Source: UBA7867 sp964579205 (lineage in GTDB: Bacteria > Bacillota > Clostridia > Christensenellales > UBA1242). From it: 64,000 bases of DNA. The DNA lies in assembly GCA_964579205.1 (NCBI GenBank), contig CAZOFH010000004.1, positions 1-64,000 of the forward strand, in the 5' to 3' direction. Shown here one piece after another: positions 7,812-15,539 of this stretch. The translations under genes and the position numbers were made by a program. The first letter of the stretch is position 1; each line of letters opens with the position of its first letter. The notes beneath the pieces are model-generated. The model ran no database searches. It worked only from the letters and a program-made list of their open reading frames with translations, and was not told where the DNA came from.

Positions 7812-9020
7812 TTACATATCATTTTCGTCGACATCATCCTCTTCTGGCTCGGTAAAGCACGGCTTGATATTCACGGGCTTGTCCGTCAGACTCTTACAAT
7901 AGCAGCGCCTACGCCTCATCTGTTTTGTCTCAAAGGCTTTTGTAAACAACTGCTGCACCTTGTAATTATCCTCGAGTTGCAGGTTGGTCTCAGAAAAATC
8001 GATATCACTATAATGCTTGGCTATTCTATCTAATATATGGTGGAAAATTATCGAAGTCACGCCTTTGTTTTTATACTCTTTTTTCACACCGATGAGCAGC
8101 ATTTCGAGCGATTTTGGGTGATTGAGTTCTTTCAGAATTTTTATCCACCCAAAAGGCATCAACTTTCCACCACTATCGTGCACCGACTTTGCAATGCCCG
8201 GCATCAAAATGCCCACACCGATTACGCGCCCATCATCATCGACAAGGACTGAGATGAGGTCTTTTTTTAATATCAACTTAAACTGCCCGACCACGCTCTC
8301 GCGGATATCTTTGGTAATAGGCACAGTGCCGTAGAGCGAACCGTACGCCTCATCCAGCACATCAAAAATCTCGTCATAATAATTTTTGATGAGCCAAGGA
8401 ATGCTCTTTATCTCTAGTTCGTGTATGCCAGCGCGTTTTTCCACTGCATCGCTCAAGCGGGCAGTCCTATCATCGCACTGCTTTGTTCGCCAAAAACGAT
8501 ACTCGATCCAGTCCACCTCTTTTTGATAGCCATTGTCCACAAACATCTTTTCAAAATAAGGGTAATAGTACTGACTGTTGAGCGTAGACATTGTATCAAA
8601 GCCCTCGATGAGCAGCCCCTCGCGCTCCATATCGGTAAACCCTAACGGCCCGTGAATCTCCTCCATTCCTTGCGCCCTGCCCCAATCCTCTACAGTTTTG
8701 AACAATAATTCAGCAACCTCTGCATCATCAATACAATCAAAGCGGCTCACGCGCACGCGCTTTTCATTATTCTTTTCGTTGTACAGGTGACTGACAATTC
8801 CGCACACCCTGCCTACGATTTTGCCTGTCTCATCACGGCAAAGAAAACACTGTGCCGTCGCACCCGACCTCTGATAAGGGCTCTTTTTGGGGTCGAGGTT
8901 GAGCATCTCATCACTAAAAAATGGCGGCACAAAAAACTCGCAGCCCTTGTACAAATCCAACTGGAATTGCACGAACTGTCGCAACTGCTTTTTTGTTTTT
9001 ACTGGTTCTATAATGTACAT
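7812..9020 (-). CDS. GNAT-like acetyltransferase-fold protein
   Basis: The 402-aa product looks like a long GNAT-fold protein of unknown substrate. The C-terminal half has VLVDDDGRVIGVGILMPG followed by LLIGVKKEYKNKGVTSIIFH, which resembles the acetyl-CoA-binding beta4/alpha3 region of GNAT enzymes. The N-terminal half (FFVPPFFSDEMLNLDPKKSP, then a central FLCRDETGKIVGRVCGI) suggests a second, more diverged GNAT-like unit. A cluster of basic residues (KQMRRRRCYCKSL) precedes an acidic tail. The start has AGGA seven bases upstream. No signal peptide or membrane segment is seen. It is monocistronic, so context gives no clue to the substrate. Confidence 0.7.
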   Translation of the reverse strand: MYIIEPVKTKKQLRQFVQFQLDLYKGCEFFVPPFFSDEMLNLDPKKSPYQRSGATAQCFLCRDETGKIVGRVCGIVSHLYNEKNNEKRVRVSRFDCIDDAEVAELLFKTVEDWGRAQGMEEIHGPLGFTDMEREGLLIEGFDTMSTLNSQYYYPYFEKMFVDNGYQKEVDWIEYRFWRTKQCDDRTARLSDAVEKRAGIHELEIKSIPWLIKNYYDEIFDVLDEAYGSLYGTVPITKDIRESVVGQFKLILKKDLISVLVDDDGRVIGVGILMPGIAKSVHDSGGKLMPFGWIKILKELNHPKSLEMLLIGVKKEYKNKGVTSIIFHHILDRIAKHYSDIDFSETNLQLEDNYKVQQLFTKAFETKQMRRRRCYCKSLTDKPVNIKPCFTEPEEDDVDENDM

Positions 9021-9194
9021 TTTATCTTCCTAAAAATAGTCTTAGCCTATTATAACAAATAAAACACAAAAATGCACCTATTTTGAGTAAATTTTTGCAA
9101 AAATTAATAAATTATTTTTTAATTTTTATTATGAATAATATTCATAATTTTGCATAATTATTACACTCTAGTTAGGCGCATTTTGAGATTGTTT

Positions 9195-9581
9195 TTAAAA
9201 TATATTGTGCCAGTCAAAGCCTATCATTTCACCAAAAGTCGTGACTACGTGATGCAAGGTATTGCACTCCACTTTCGCCAGTTCAAAGTCACTATTACCT
9301 AGATGAGATTTGACCAAATCCGCCTGTTTGCCGATTGCCTCGATATCTCGATAATCCACAAACAAACAGATGACCGTCTCCTTTTCTTTCCAAAAATCAA
9401 TGATTTTTTGCGTTTTTTGCACACTTTGCTCGAGATTTTCGCTATCAATGAGCGTTTCGAGTGTAGCAATCTCAGTTTTGAGAGTTGCCACAGTTTGGTC
9501 GGTATACACCTGCTCAAATGTCGCCAAGCCCCCGACTACTAGTATCAGCACCAGTATTATCCAAAACTTTTTCGTCACCAT
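9195..9581 (-). CDS. DUF4363 family protein
   Basis: The 128-aa product has an N-terminal transmembrane or signal segment (about 7-22, FWIILVLILVVGGLATF) and a helical extracytoplasmic part, TLKTEIATLETLIDSENLEQ onward, ending near EMIGFDWHNIF. This is the DUF4363 pattern, a small membrane protein of Clostridia usually encoded beside DUF421. Its ATG follows the DUF421 stop codon with no spacer (TAAATG), so the two are translationally coupled and probably act together. The molecular function is unknown. Confidence 0.82.
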   Translation of the reverse strand: MVTKKFWIILVLILVVGGLATFEQVYTDQTVATLKTEIATLETLIDSENLEQSVQKTQKIIDFWKEKETVICLFVDYRDIEAIGKQADLVKSHLGNSDFELAKVECNTLHHVVTTFGEMIGFDWHNIF

Positions 9582-10295
9582 TTACCAATCCCCCTTGTAG
9601 TCGAGAGTTAGACTTATAATCCCCCCATCCATCGTCTCCACAAAACCCGCTCCCTCGGTGTCAATAGTGAATAATAATACATTTTTGAGGTCGGTAATTT
9701 GGACAGAATTTAGCGCATCAAGTACAAACTTTTTGTCTACTTTTGCGATTTTGAGATTGGGAGAAACGATTTTTCCTGCAGACACCAAAATGAGTGGTAA
9801 AGTGTTTTCGGGCAGTCTAAGTTGCATATCGTCGACAGTCACATTGCTAGCCGCCTTTTTGGGAATGACCGACATTTTGCCATTGGTTTCGATTATCGCG
9901 TACAGCACGTCTTCGACACAAAAATAATTGCAGCCGCGTATCCCCTCAAGCAAATCGTCCATCGACATATTGAGTTGCTTGAGCTCGTCAAATTGAATTC
10001 CGTCAGGCGAAATCACTATCACGGGCTTACCATTTATCAATTTTCTGAGCGTGACATTTTTTCGGGCGCAGACGCTGACAAAAAAGTGAATGATTACCAA
10101 GGTCGTCAACGGAATAAAACTAAACGCCATCGGCATACTCGTTTGCGTCATCGGCAATGCCGCGATATCTGCGATTAGCAATGTGATAACCAATTCAAAG
10201 GGCTGCATTTCTCCCAACTGCCTTTTGCCCATAATCCGCAGATACAACAGCACGACTAGATAAATTATCAAAACTCTACATAATAATACCAACAT
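9582..10295 (-). CDS. DUF421 (YetF/YcaP family) membrane protein
   Basis: The 237-aa product has three N-terminal membrane helices (about 2-22, 33-50 and 56-75), the family motif YLRIMGKRQLGEMQPFELVI between the first two, and a cytosolic YetF-type domain with GCNYFCVEDVLYAIIETNG. In spore formers DUF421 proteins are often linked with SpoVA or germination genes, but no activity is firmly established. No good ribosome binding site precedes the ATG, only an A-rich stretch, and the gap to the spoVB stop is 28 bases; translation may depend on the upstream gene. DUF4363 follows immediately. Confidence 0.87.
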   Translation of the reverse strand: MLVLLCRVLIIYLVVLLYLRIMGKRQLGEMQPFELVITLLIADIAALPMTQTSMPMAFSFIPLTTLVIIHFFVSVCARKNVTLRKLINGKPVIVISPDGIQFDELKQLNMSMDDLLEGIRGCNYFCVEDVLYAIIETNGKMSVIPKKAASNVTVDDMQLRLPENTLPLILVSAGKIVSPNLKIAKVDKKFVLDALNSVQITDLKNVLLFTIDTEGAGFVETMDGGIISLTLDYKGDW

Positions 10296-10323
10296 ATTAG
10301 TATCATTTTTCTTTTTTCAATTT

Positions 10324-11850
10324 TTATGCAGTTTTTGTAGATTTTTTGTGCTTTTTTAGGTTAATTTTGAGCAAAACGCTGGTGACATCTACCAATTTGA
10401 ATAGCCAACACAGTATCGCGAAACTACCGCACCCTGCCGCAGCACCCAATCCTAGCGCTACGACATTCGGCATACACAGCAGCATCAACCCATACACCCA
10501 TTTTGCGAGCAAACTGGCAGGAATTATAAACAAAATCATCAAAAATAGCGGTTTTAGCAGCATAAAATTGAGTTTTGTGTGCCTTTTTAGCATAAACAAG
10601 TTGAGAATTGTGGTTATCGTCATACACGCACCAAAGCCCCAAATCAGCGCATCCACCCCAAGCGCACCGCTCGCACAAACGACAAAACCAAGCAACAGTA
10701 CCCCGCCCAAAATGTTGTTGACAAAACTCTTGACCTCGAGATTAAACGCATTGAGAATACTGCTAGTAATATTACTTAGCCCTAGAGGTATCATTACCCA
10801 AGCACTTCGACTCAAGTATACACCACTACCAGCGTTATCGTACAAAAACAACCCAATCGCCTCGCCGCACCCAATGTAAAACGGGATTATCAAAGCAGAA
10901 ACAAACAACGCAAATGACAGACTGGTAGTAATTCGCGACCTTACCAAACTATCATTTTTTTGCGCAATCGCAGCAGAAAGGTCTGGTATGAGCGCAAAAC
11001 TCAGCGCACCAACTATGGTTGACGGCAAAAACAGCAGTGGGAAAGTCATCCCCATCGCCATACCATATGCTTCCATCGCCTGCTCGCTCGTATAACCAGC
11101 CAACACAAGCATCGCTGGGAAAAGCACCGCGATAATCGGCTGTATTAGACTGCTCGCCACCCTCACCCCCGTCACAGGGGCAGCACTTTTTATCAAAGGT
11201 TTGTAGCAGATGCGGGGCGACGCGAGCCTATTCCCCTTCCTAAAATATACAATTACCACAAAGAGCGCGCTCAACACGCACGCGACCGACATCGAAATCC
11301 CCGCAACCATCGCGCCGTCGAGTGAAGTAAAAATCCATTCCGCCATCAATGCAAAAATCGCTATTCGCAGTACTTGCTCGATGAGTTCTGCCAAACTTAC
11401 ATTAAAATAATCTTGCACTCCCCACAACGCACCGCGAAACGCAGAATAGACAGCACTGCACACCACCGCTGGCAGCAGGCTAATCAGAATATAAATACAC
11501 CTCGGGTCGGCAAATAGCGCCCCTATGTACTGGTAAAATAACAAAAAAATACCACATAACGCTATCGAAATCGCCAATCCTACAATTAGAGCACTCGCGA
11601 CCATAGAGCCACTCTGCTTGTTTTTGCCCTCGACATTATATTTTGCTATCGACTTTGACACAGCCAACGGAATTCCGCTGCTCACAATTACGATTAGCAC
11701 CATAAACACGCTAAAAGCGACTTGGTACACACCGAGCAATTCGGCACCCAACTCGCGAGACAAGTAAATTCTAAACAAAAAGCCCAAAAAACGCGTTAAA
11801 ACTGAAAAACCAGCAATTATCAGTACTGATTGAAATAAAGTTTTTGACAC
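10324..11850 (-). CDS. spoVB: SpoVB-like MOP-superfamily flippase
   Basis: Members of the MOP flippase family move lipid-linked oligosaccharides across the membrane; SpoVB is required for spore cortex synthesis and is thought to flip lipid II in the engulfed forespore. The 508-aa product has about 14 predicted helices, opening with SVLIIAGFSVLTRFLGFLFR and continuing with IVIVSSGIPLAVSKSIAKYN, the SpoVB/MurJ-like signature. It starts at a GTG (11850). The nearest GGAGG lies about 14 bases upstream, overlapping the end of the LysM gene, and a closer GGGCGGG may serve instead. SpoVB versus another polysaccharide flippase cannot be settled from sequence alone, but the sporulation gene content favours SpoVB. 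Confidence 0.82.
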   Translation of the reverse strand: MSKTLFQSVLIIAGFSVLTRFLGFLFRIYLSRELGAELLGVYQVAFSVFMVLIVIVSSGIPLAVSKSIAKYNVEGKNKQSGSMVASALIVGLAISIALCGIFLLFYQYIGALFADPRCIYILISLLPAVVCSAVYSAFRGALWGVQDYFNVSLAELIEQVLRIAIFALMAEWIFTSLDGAMVAGISMSVACVLSALFVVIVYFRKGNRLASPRICYKPLIKSAAPVTGVRVASSLIQPIIAVLFPAMLVLAGYTSEQAMEAYGMAMGMTFPLLFLPSTIVGALSFALIPDLSAAIAQKNDSLVRSRITTSLSFALFVSALIIPFYIGCGEAIGLFLYDNAGSGVYLSRSAWVMIPLGLSNITSSILNAFNLEVKSFVNNILGGVLLLGFVVCASGALGVDALIWGFGACMTITTILNLFMLKRHTKLNFMLLKPLFLMILFIIPASLLAKWVYGLMLLCMPNVVALGLGAAAGCGSFAILCWLFKLVDVTSVLLKINLKKHKKSTKTA

Positions 11851-11859
11851 TTGCCCGCC

Positions 11860-12183
11860 CTACTCCTCCTCGACTAATAATTGCATTCCGACGAAAACTC
11901 GCTCAGTCACGAGATTGTTTAGCCGCATCAAATTCTCTACCGTGGTTTTATGCGCACATGCAATCATTGCCAAAGTCTGCAGCGGCTCTACCGTGATGCG
12001 CTTTTTGCCCACGCATTCCAATAACAAGACACACCCCGAATATACGCGACTGAATAGCGGGTTGCTATCTTTGATGGCTTGGACGCTTGTCCCAAACATC
12101 GCAGCAATCCCCTCGAGGCTATCCCCCTGCTCGCAGGTATACAAAATCTTGTCGACTTTTTTGTGTTCCAATATTTTTATCAT
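11860..12183 (-). CDS. Small protein with two LysM domains
   Basis: The 107-aa product consists almost entirely of two LysM repeats: residues 14-58 (LYTCEQGDSLEGIAAMFGTS and SNPLFSRVYSGCVLLL) and 62-106 (VEPLQTLAMIACAHKTTVEN and VFVGMQLLVEEE). The first has a good GDSL turn; in the second this turn is degenerate. No signal peptide is visible, so it may work in the mother-cell cytoplasm as a spore-envelope component rather than in the wall. It heads the operon with spoVB (9-base gap). There is no clear ribosome binding site, and a GATAAT box lies only a few bases upstream of the ATG, so a very short leader or leaderless transcript is possible. Confidence 0.78.
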   Translation of the reverse strand: MIKILEHKKVDKILYTCEQGDSLEGIAAMFGTSVQAIKDSNPLFSRVYSGCVLLLECVGKKRITVEPLQTLAMIACAHKTTVENLMRLNNLVTERVFVGMQLLVEEE

Positions 12184-12219
12184 ACATTATCATATTTTTT
12201 GTGCAGCCCAAATATGACA

Positions 12220-12247
12220 AAAAAGCCCCCATTATCGGGGGACTTTT
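12220..12247 (-). terminator. Terminator after lemA
   Basis: AAAAGCCCCC (12221-12230) pairs with GGGGG-A-CTTTT (12237-12247) apart from one bulged base. On the minus strand it ends in TTTTTT. It directly follows the lemA stop and precedes the LysM operon. Confidence 0.85.
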
Positions 12248-12251
12248 CTTA

Positions 12252-12782
12252 CTAAATATTAAACAAACCCATCGGCTCAAAATGACCTTTTTTTGACCAA
12301 AACTTACCCGGAACAGACTCCAACTTTTTGTTATAAGTCGTCGCCATAGAATTATAAAATTTGCGGTTTTTATCGATAAAATCCTGCATTTTACGCAAAT
12401 TTTCGCAATTTTCCTGCTCTTCTGCAGCAAAATTTGCTTTTTTCGCCTCACATTCTAGTAGTATTTTTTCTAACAGTTTTTGCAATTTTTCCTCATTCTC
12501 TAATTGCTCTTCAATCGTAGCACTAGCCATAGCCATATTGCGCAGTTGCAACATCTGCTTAATTTCTTCGGGGTCACAGCATTTGCCACTCCCGAGAGCG
12601 AAATCAGACAACTCTTGGTACCGCGACTGGAGCGAATTATTCAACTCCACAAACGCCAAATCAGCGTTATTTTTGCTAGAAATAATCGAGTGATATGTAG
12701 CAGCATACCACCAAACCAACACTATCAAAATTAGCAACACCAGACAGCCCAAGACAATCCCCAAAACAGCACCTATTCCCAT
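12252..12782 (-). CDS. lemA: LemA family protein
   Basis: LemA proteins are small membrane-anchored four-helix-bundle proteins of unknown function. The 176-aa product has an N-terminal transmembrane helix (about 4-27) and the family motif ELNNSLQSRYQELSDFA followed by long helices. The C-terminus keeps the hallmark NRKFYNSMATTYNKKLESVP and ends GHFEPMGLFNI. The ATG at 12782 has AAGGGGGG upstream; a TTG two codons earlier is less likely. It has its own promoter and terminator. In other genomes LemA often accompanies a TPM-domain or M48 protein, which is not the case here. Confidence 0.92.
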   Translation of the reverse strand: MGIGAVLGIVLGCLVLLILIVLVWWYAATYHSIISSKNNADLAFVELNNSLQSRYQELSDFALGSGKCCDPEEIKQMLQLRNMAMASATIEEQLENEEKLQKLLEKILLECEAKKANFAAEEQENCENLRKMQDFIDKNRKFYNSMATTYNKKLESVPGKFWSKKGHFEPMGLFNI

Positions 12783-12820
12783 AAGCAACCCCCCTTTCTC
12801 GTTAAATTTTCTTGTTCTAA

Positions 12821-12849
12821 ATTATAAAGTATTTTCGCAAAAATGACAA
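12821..12849 (-). promoter_or_regulatory. lemA promoter
   Basis: On the minus strand TTGTCA (12844-12849) and TATAAT (12821-12826) are 17 bases apart, 39 bases upstream of the start codon and just downstream of the terminator of the preceding gene. Confidence 0.75.
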
Positions 12850-12876
12850 ACAAATATCACGAATTTTGCAAATTCA

Positions 12877-12909
12877 GCAAAAAAAGCCACATTTTTGTGG
12901 CTTTTTTGC
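12877..12909. terminator. Terminator after the 847-aa coiled-coil gene
   Basis: AAAAAAGCCAC (12880-12890) and GTGGCTTTTTT (12897-12907) form a perfect 11-bp stem around ATTTTT, with U tracts on both sides. Confidence 0.9.
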
Positions 12910-12920
12910 GTTTTTTTTGT

Positions 12921-15464
12921 TTATTTTGCAGACTTGCCGATTGGTTTGTTCGCCTGATAATCAGCGATGACTTTTACCAATTCTGCTGCAGATTTGTTGA
13001 TTTTGTTAATCTCAGACTTGCTCGCCCCACGCTCTTTAGCAGCCACAGCCTCTTGCTTTAGTTGAGCAATCAAATCTTTAATCTTTTTGATATTACGCGT
13101 ACGCTCAGCCTTGGTAGCGTTGGTTGCTTTTTCCATAGTCTTAAGCGTTTCGTCAATCTGAGCACGCAACTCTTCTTGTTGTTGTTTTAGTCTTTGGTTT
13201 TCAGCATTGATTTGCTTTTGCAGAGCCTCCAACTCATCGTTTGCGGTCGCTTTTTTCTCTTTTTCAGCCTCTTTGTCATCCTCGCGCTCTTTGCTAATCT
13301 TGGCAATTTCCTGCTTGAGTTCATCAACAGTGGTTTTTACATCAGCGATAGCCTCTTTGTTTTCTTGAGTAGTCTTGTCAATTTTTGGCTCTTTTTCTGA
13401 TTTTTCTTCAGTTTTTTCCGCTTTTTCCTCTGTTTTTGCTGATTTTTTGGCAGGTTTTACGATTTTGCCTTTCTTAATCTGCGCGTTTTGACTCTTCTTC
13501 GGCTGCTCTTCAACCTCATTAACTACAGGCTCAAAAACATCCTGTTGCGGCTGAGCAAATTCAACGGGTTGAAACTCAACAGGCTGCATATCTATAGGTT
13601 CTTGAACAAAGCCATCTGATGACATTCCTGACTGAAAATACGCGTTTTGGTCTGGATTTTCTACAAAAACATCGCCATTTTGCGCATAATTCATTGGGTC
13701 AGCATAATCACTCGCATAATTATCTACAGGCACCTCTGCATAAGCCGCATCATACTGCTCCATAGGCTGCCCCATCGCTTCACTCATTGGTTCTGCAAAA
13801 ACAGGCTCATTCATCACAGGTTCTGCAAACTCTTCCACTGGTTGAGGCGCTGCCTCTTCTGCTACAAATTCATCCTTTGGTGCCGCGGTAGGCTCTTCGG
13901 TAAATTTATCCGCCACAGTAGGCTTCTCCACAACTTTGTCAGGGTCATAGTGCTCAGGCTCTTTGATTACCGCATCGACATCAATAGCGTGTTTGCCCTT
14001 TTTCTTGTTCATATCCTTGATAATCGTCTTGGCTTTACGCAATTCGTGACGCAAATTCTCTACCTCAATCGAGCGCGCTTCTACCAAATTATCGCGTTTT
14101 TCGATGTCTTTATTGTATTCTTGAACCTTTGCTTTAAGCCTTGCGATTACCATTTCTAGGTCACGCATCTGCTCTGAATTGTCACGAGTAATCTTTTCAG
14201 AAAGTTCTTGATACACTTTTGTAGCGAAAGTGTCGTACTCTGATTTGAGTGCGGTTTCCACCTCCGCCTTGTTGGTGTCCACGATTTCTTTGCGTTTTTG
14301 TATCTCGACTTTGAGCGCATCGATTTGGACTTGCTCTTTGTTGAGCATATTCTCGAGGTCTTTTTCGAGTTTTGCCTTTTTGTTCATTTCCTCGGTCGCC
14401 TGACGCCTGTTGTAGTTTATCTCCACGCGGTTGGTCGTCTCAGCCATAGCCTTGTCAAGGCGCTCCAAGTTCTCTTTGATCGCCTGCAACTTTCTGTTTG
14501 CTTCGCGCTCAATATTCTCTTTGTTTTCCTCAGTTTTCTGTAATTGTTTCTCCAAATCAGTAATTTCTTGCTGAATTTGAATCTTATTCATCAAAAACTT
14601 TTCACTCTCAGTCACGGCACGCTCAATAAGTTGCGCACCGTTTACACCAAGGTCGGCAAAATTGTAAGGGCTGTGGTTTGCATCCTCCTGCTTTGCCTTC
14701 TCCAATAGCCTCTGCTCTTCCAGCGCGCGTTTTTCCAAATATTCACGCAAAACTGGTATCCCTGCGTTGATTTCTTTTGGCGTAAACAATAATTCGTAGT
14801 CCACATAATCAGGCATCGCGTTCGTAGACTTGTCAATATTACGCATAAAATCATTGAATTCGTCATAAAAACTGTTGGTCACCAACGTAAAACGCAGTTG
14901 CACAATCATACAGAAGATACAGCCGAACAACCCCACCAATAGAGGCCCTGCCAGCATTTGGAGTACCAAACTTACATTCAACAATTTTTCCGCACTGCCC
15001 ACCGAAATGCAAGCGACCGAAAAGATGAATGCAAAAATCGCCAGCACAATCGAGGTGTATGTAATCTGCTTTCTCACCGATACATACGCACTATTGCTGA
15101 GCGGACGCTTTACGCAGTACTCAACCGTGAGGTATCGGCTAGGGCTACCCTCGCGCTCTAGCATAAATAATTGCCAACGGTCTCTGAATTTGCGCGGCAA
15201 TTTTCGCATTTTTTTGTGAAATTCCACCAAATTTGAATCGTTAATCTTTGGATTCGCTTTTAAATATCTATTAATTTTATGCATTTGTCGAATTGCCCTA
15301 CTTTCGTAGCACCACACCAAGCGAAAGATTGAGGCAACAAACACTACCGCAAGCAGCCCTACCGAAATAAACAGCACAGTGTCAAGATTTATCCCCGACA
15401 CTAGGCTCTTGAAAAAATCGACAATGGCACCCATTGCGGACTCTGCACCCAAAAATGAAATCAT
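12921..15464 (-). CDS. Large membrane-anchored coiled-coil protein
   Basis: I do not recognise a named family. The 847-aa product has three membrane helices: about 27-50 (TVLFISVGLLAVVFVASIF), 135-157 (TSIVLAIFAFIFSVACISVG) and 165-190. These are followed by a long coiled coil (about 245-510, rich in E, K, Q and R with heptads), a Pro/Glu/Gln-rich flexible part (about 515-665) and a second Lys/Glu-rich helical part to the end. One helix, a cytoplasmic loop, then two helices and a long tail superficially recalls MotA/TolQ/ExbB-type motor subunits such as ZorA. No partner of the MotB/ExbD/ZorB type is nearby, so that remains a guess. It lies between addA and lemA with its own promoter and AGGAG site. 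Confidence 0.7.
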   Translation of the reverse strand: MISFLGAESAMGAIVDFFKSLVSGINLDTVLFISVGLLAVVFVASIFRLVWCYESRAIRQMHKINRYLKANPKINDSNLVEFHKKMRKLPRKFRDRWQLFMLEREGSPSRYLTVEYCVKRPLSNSAYVSVRKQITYTSIVLAIFAFIFSVACISVGSAEKLLNVSLVLQMLAGPLLVGLFGCIFCMIVQLRFTLVTNSFYDEFNDFMRNIDKSTNAMPDYVDYELLFTPKEINAGIPVLREYLEKRALEEQRLLEKAKQEDANHSPYNFADLGVNGAQLIERAVTESEKFLMNKIQIQQEITDLEKQLQKTEENKENIEREANRKLQAIKENLERLDKAMAETTNRVEINYNRRQATEEMNKKAKLEKDLENMLNKEQVQIDALKVEIQKRKEIVDTNKAEVETALKSEYDTFATKVYQELSEKITRDNSEQMRDLEMVIARLKAKVQEYNKDIEKRDNLVEARSIEVENLRHELRKAKTIIKDMNKKKGKHAIDVDAVIKEPEHYDPDKVVEKPTVADKFTEEPTAAPKDEFVAEEAAPQPVEEFAEPVMNEPVFAEPMSEAMGQPMEQYDAAYAEVPVDNYASDYADPMNYAQNGDVFVENPDQNAYFQSGMSSDGFVQEPIDMQPVEFQPVEFAQPQQDVFEPVVNEVEEQPKKSQNAQIKKGKIVKPAKKSAKTEEKAEKTEEKSEKEPKIDKTTQENKEAIADVKTTVDELKQEIAKISKEREDDKEAEKEKKATANDELEALQKQINAENQRLKQQQEELRAQIDETLKTMEKATNATKAERTRNIKKIKDLIAQLKQEAVAAKERGASKSEINKINKSAAELVKVIADYQANKPIGKSAK

Positions 15465-15509
15465 AATAAACTCCTATTTTTCACAAAGCTTGTCTATCTT
15501 TGCATATTA

Positions 15510-15539
15510 ATTATACAAAAATAACTCAATCATTGTCAA
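15510..15539 (-). promoter_or_regulatory. Promoter of the coiled-coil gene, overlapping the end of addA
   Basis: On the minus strand TTGACA (15534-15539) and TATAAT (15510-15515) are 18 bases apart. The -35 box lies inside the last codons of addA, so the downstream gene can be transcribed independently of addBA. Confidence 0.78.

Noticed and set aside
9128..9148. Palindrome ATTATGAAT/ATTCATAAT as a Fur-like operator
   Set aside because: It is AT-rich, does not match a Fur box well, and lies past the 3-prime end of a gene rather than in a promoter.
12921..15464. Zorya-type defence system
   Set aside because: Only a loose similarity in helix order to ZorA; no ZorB, ZorC, ZorD or ZorE gene is next to it.
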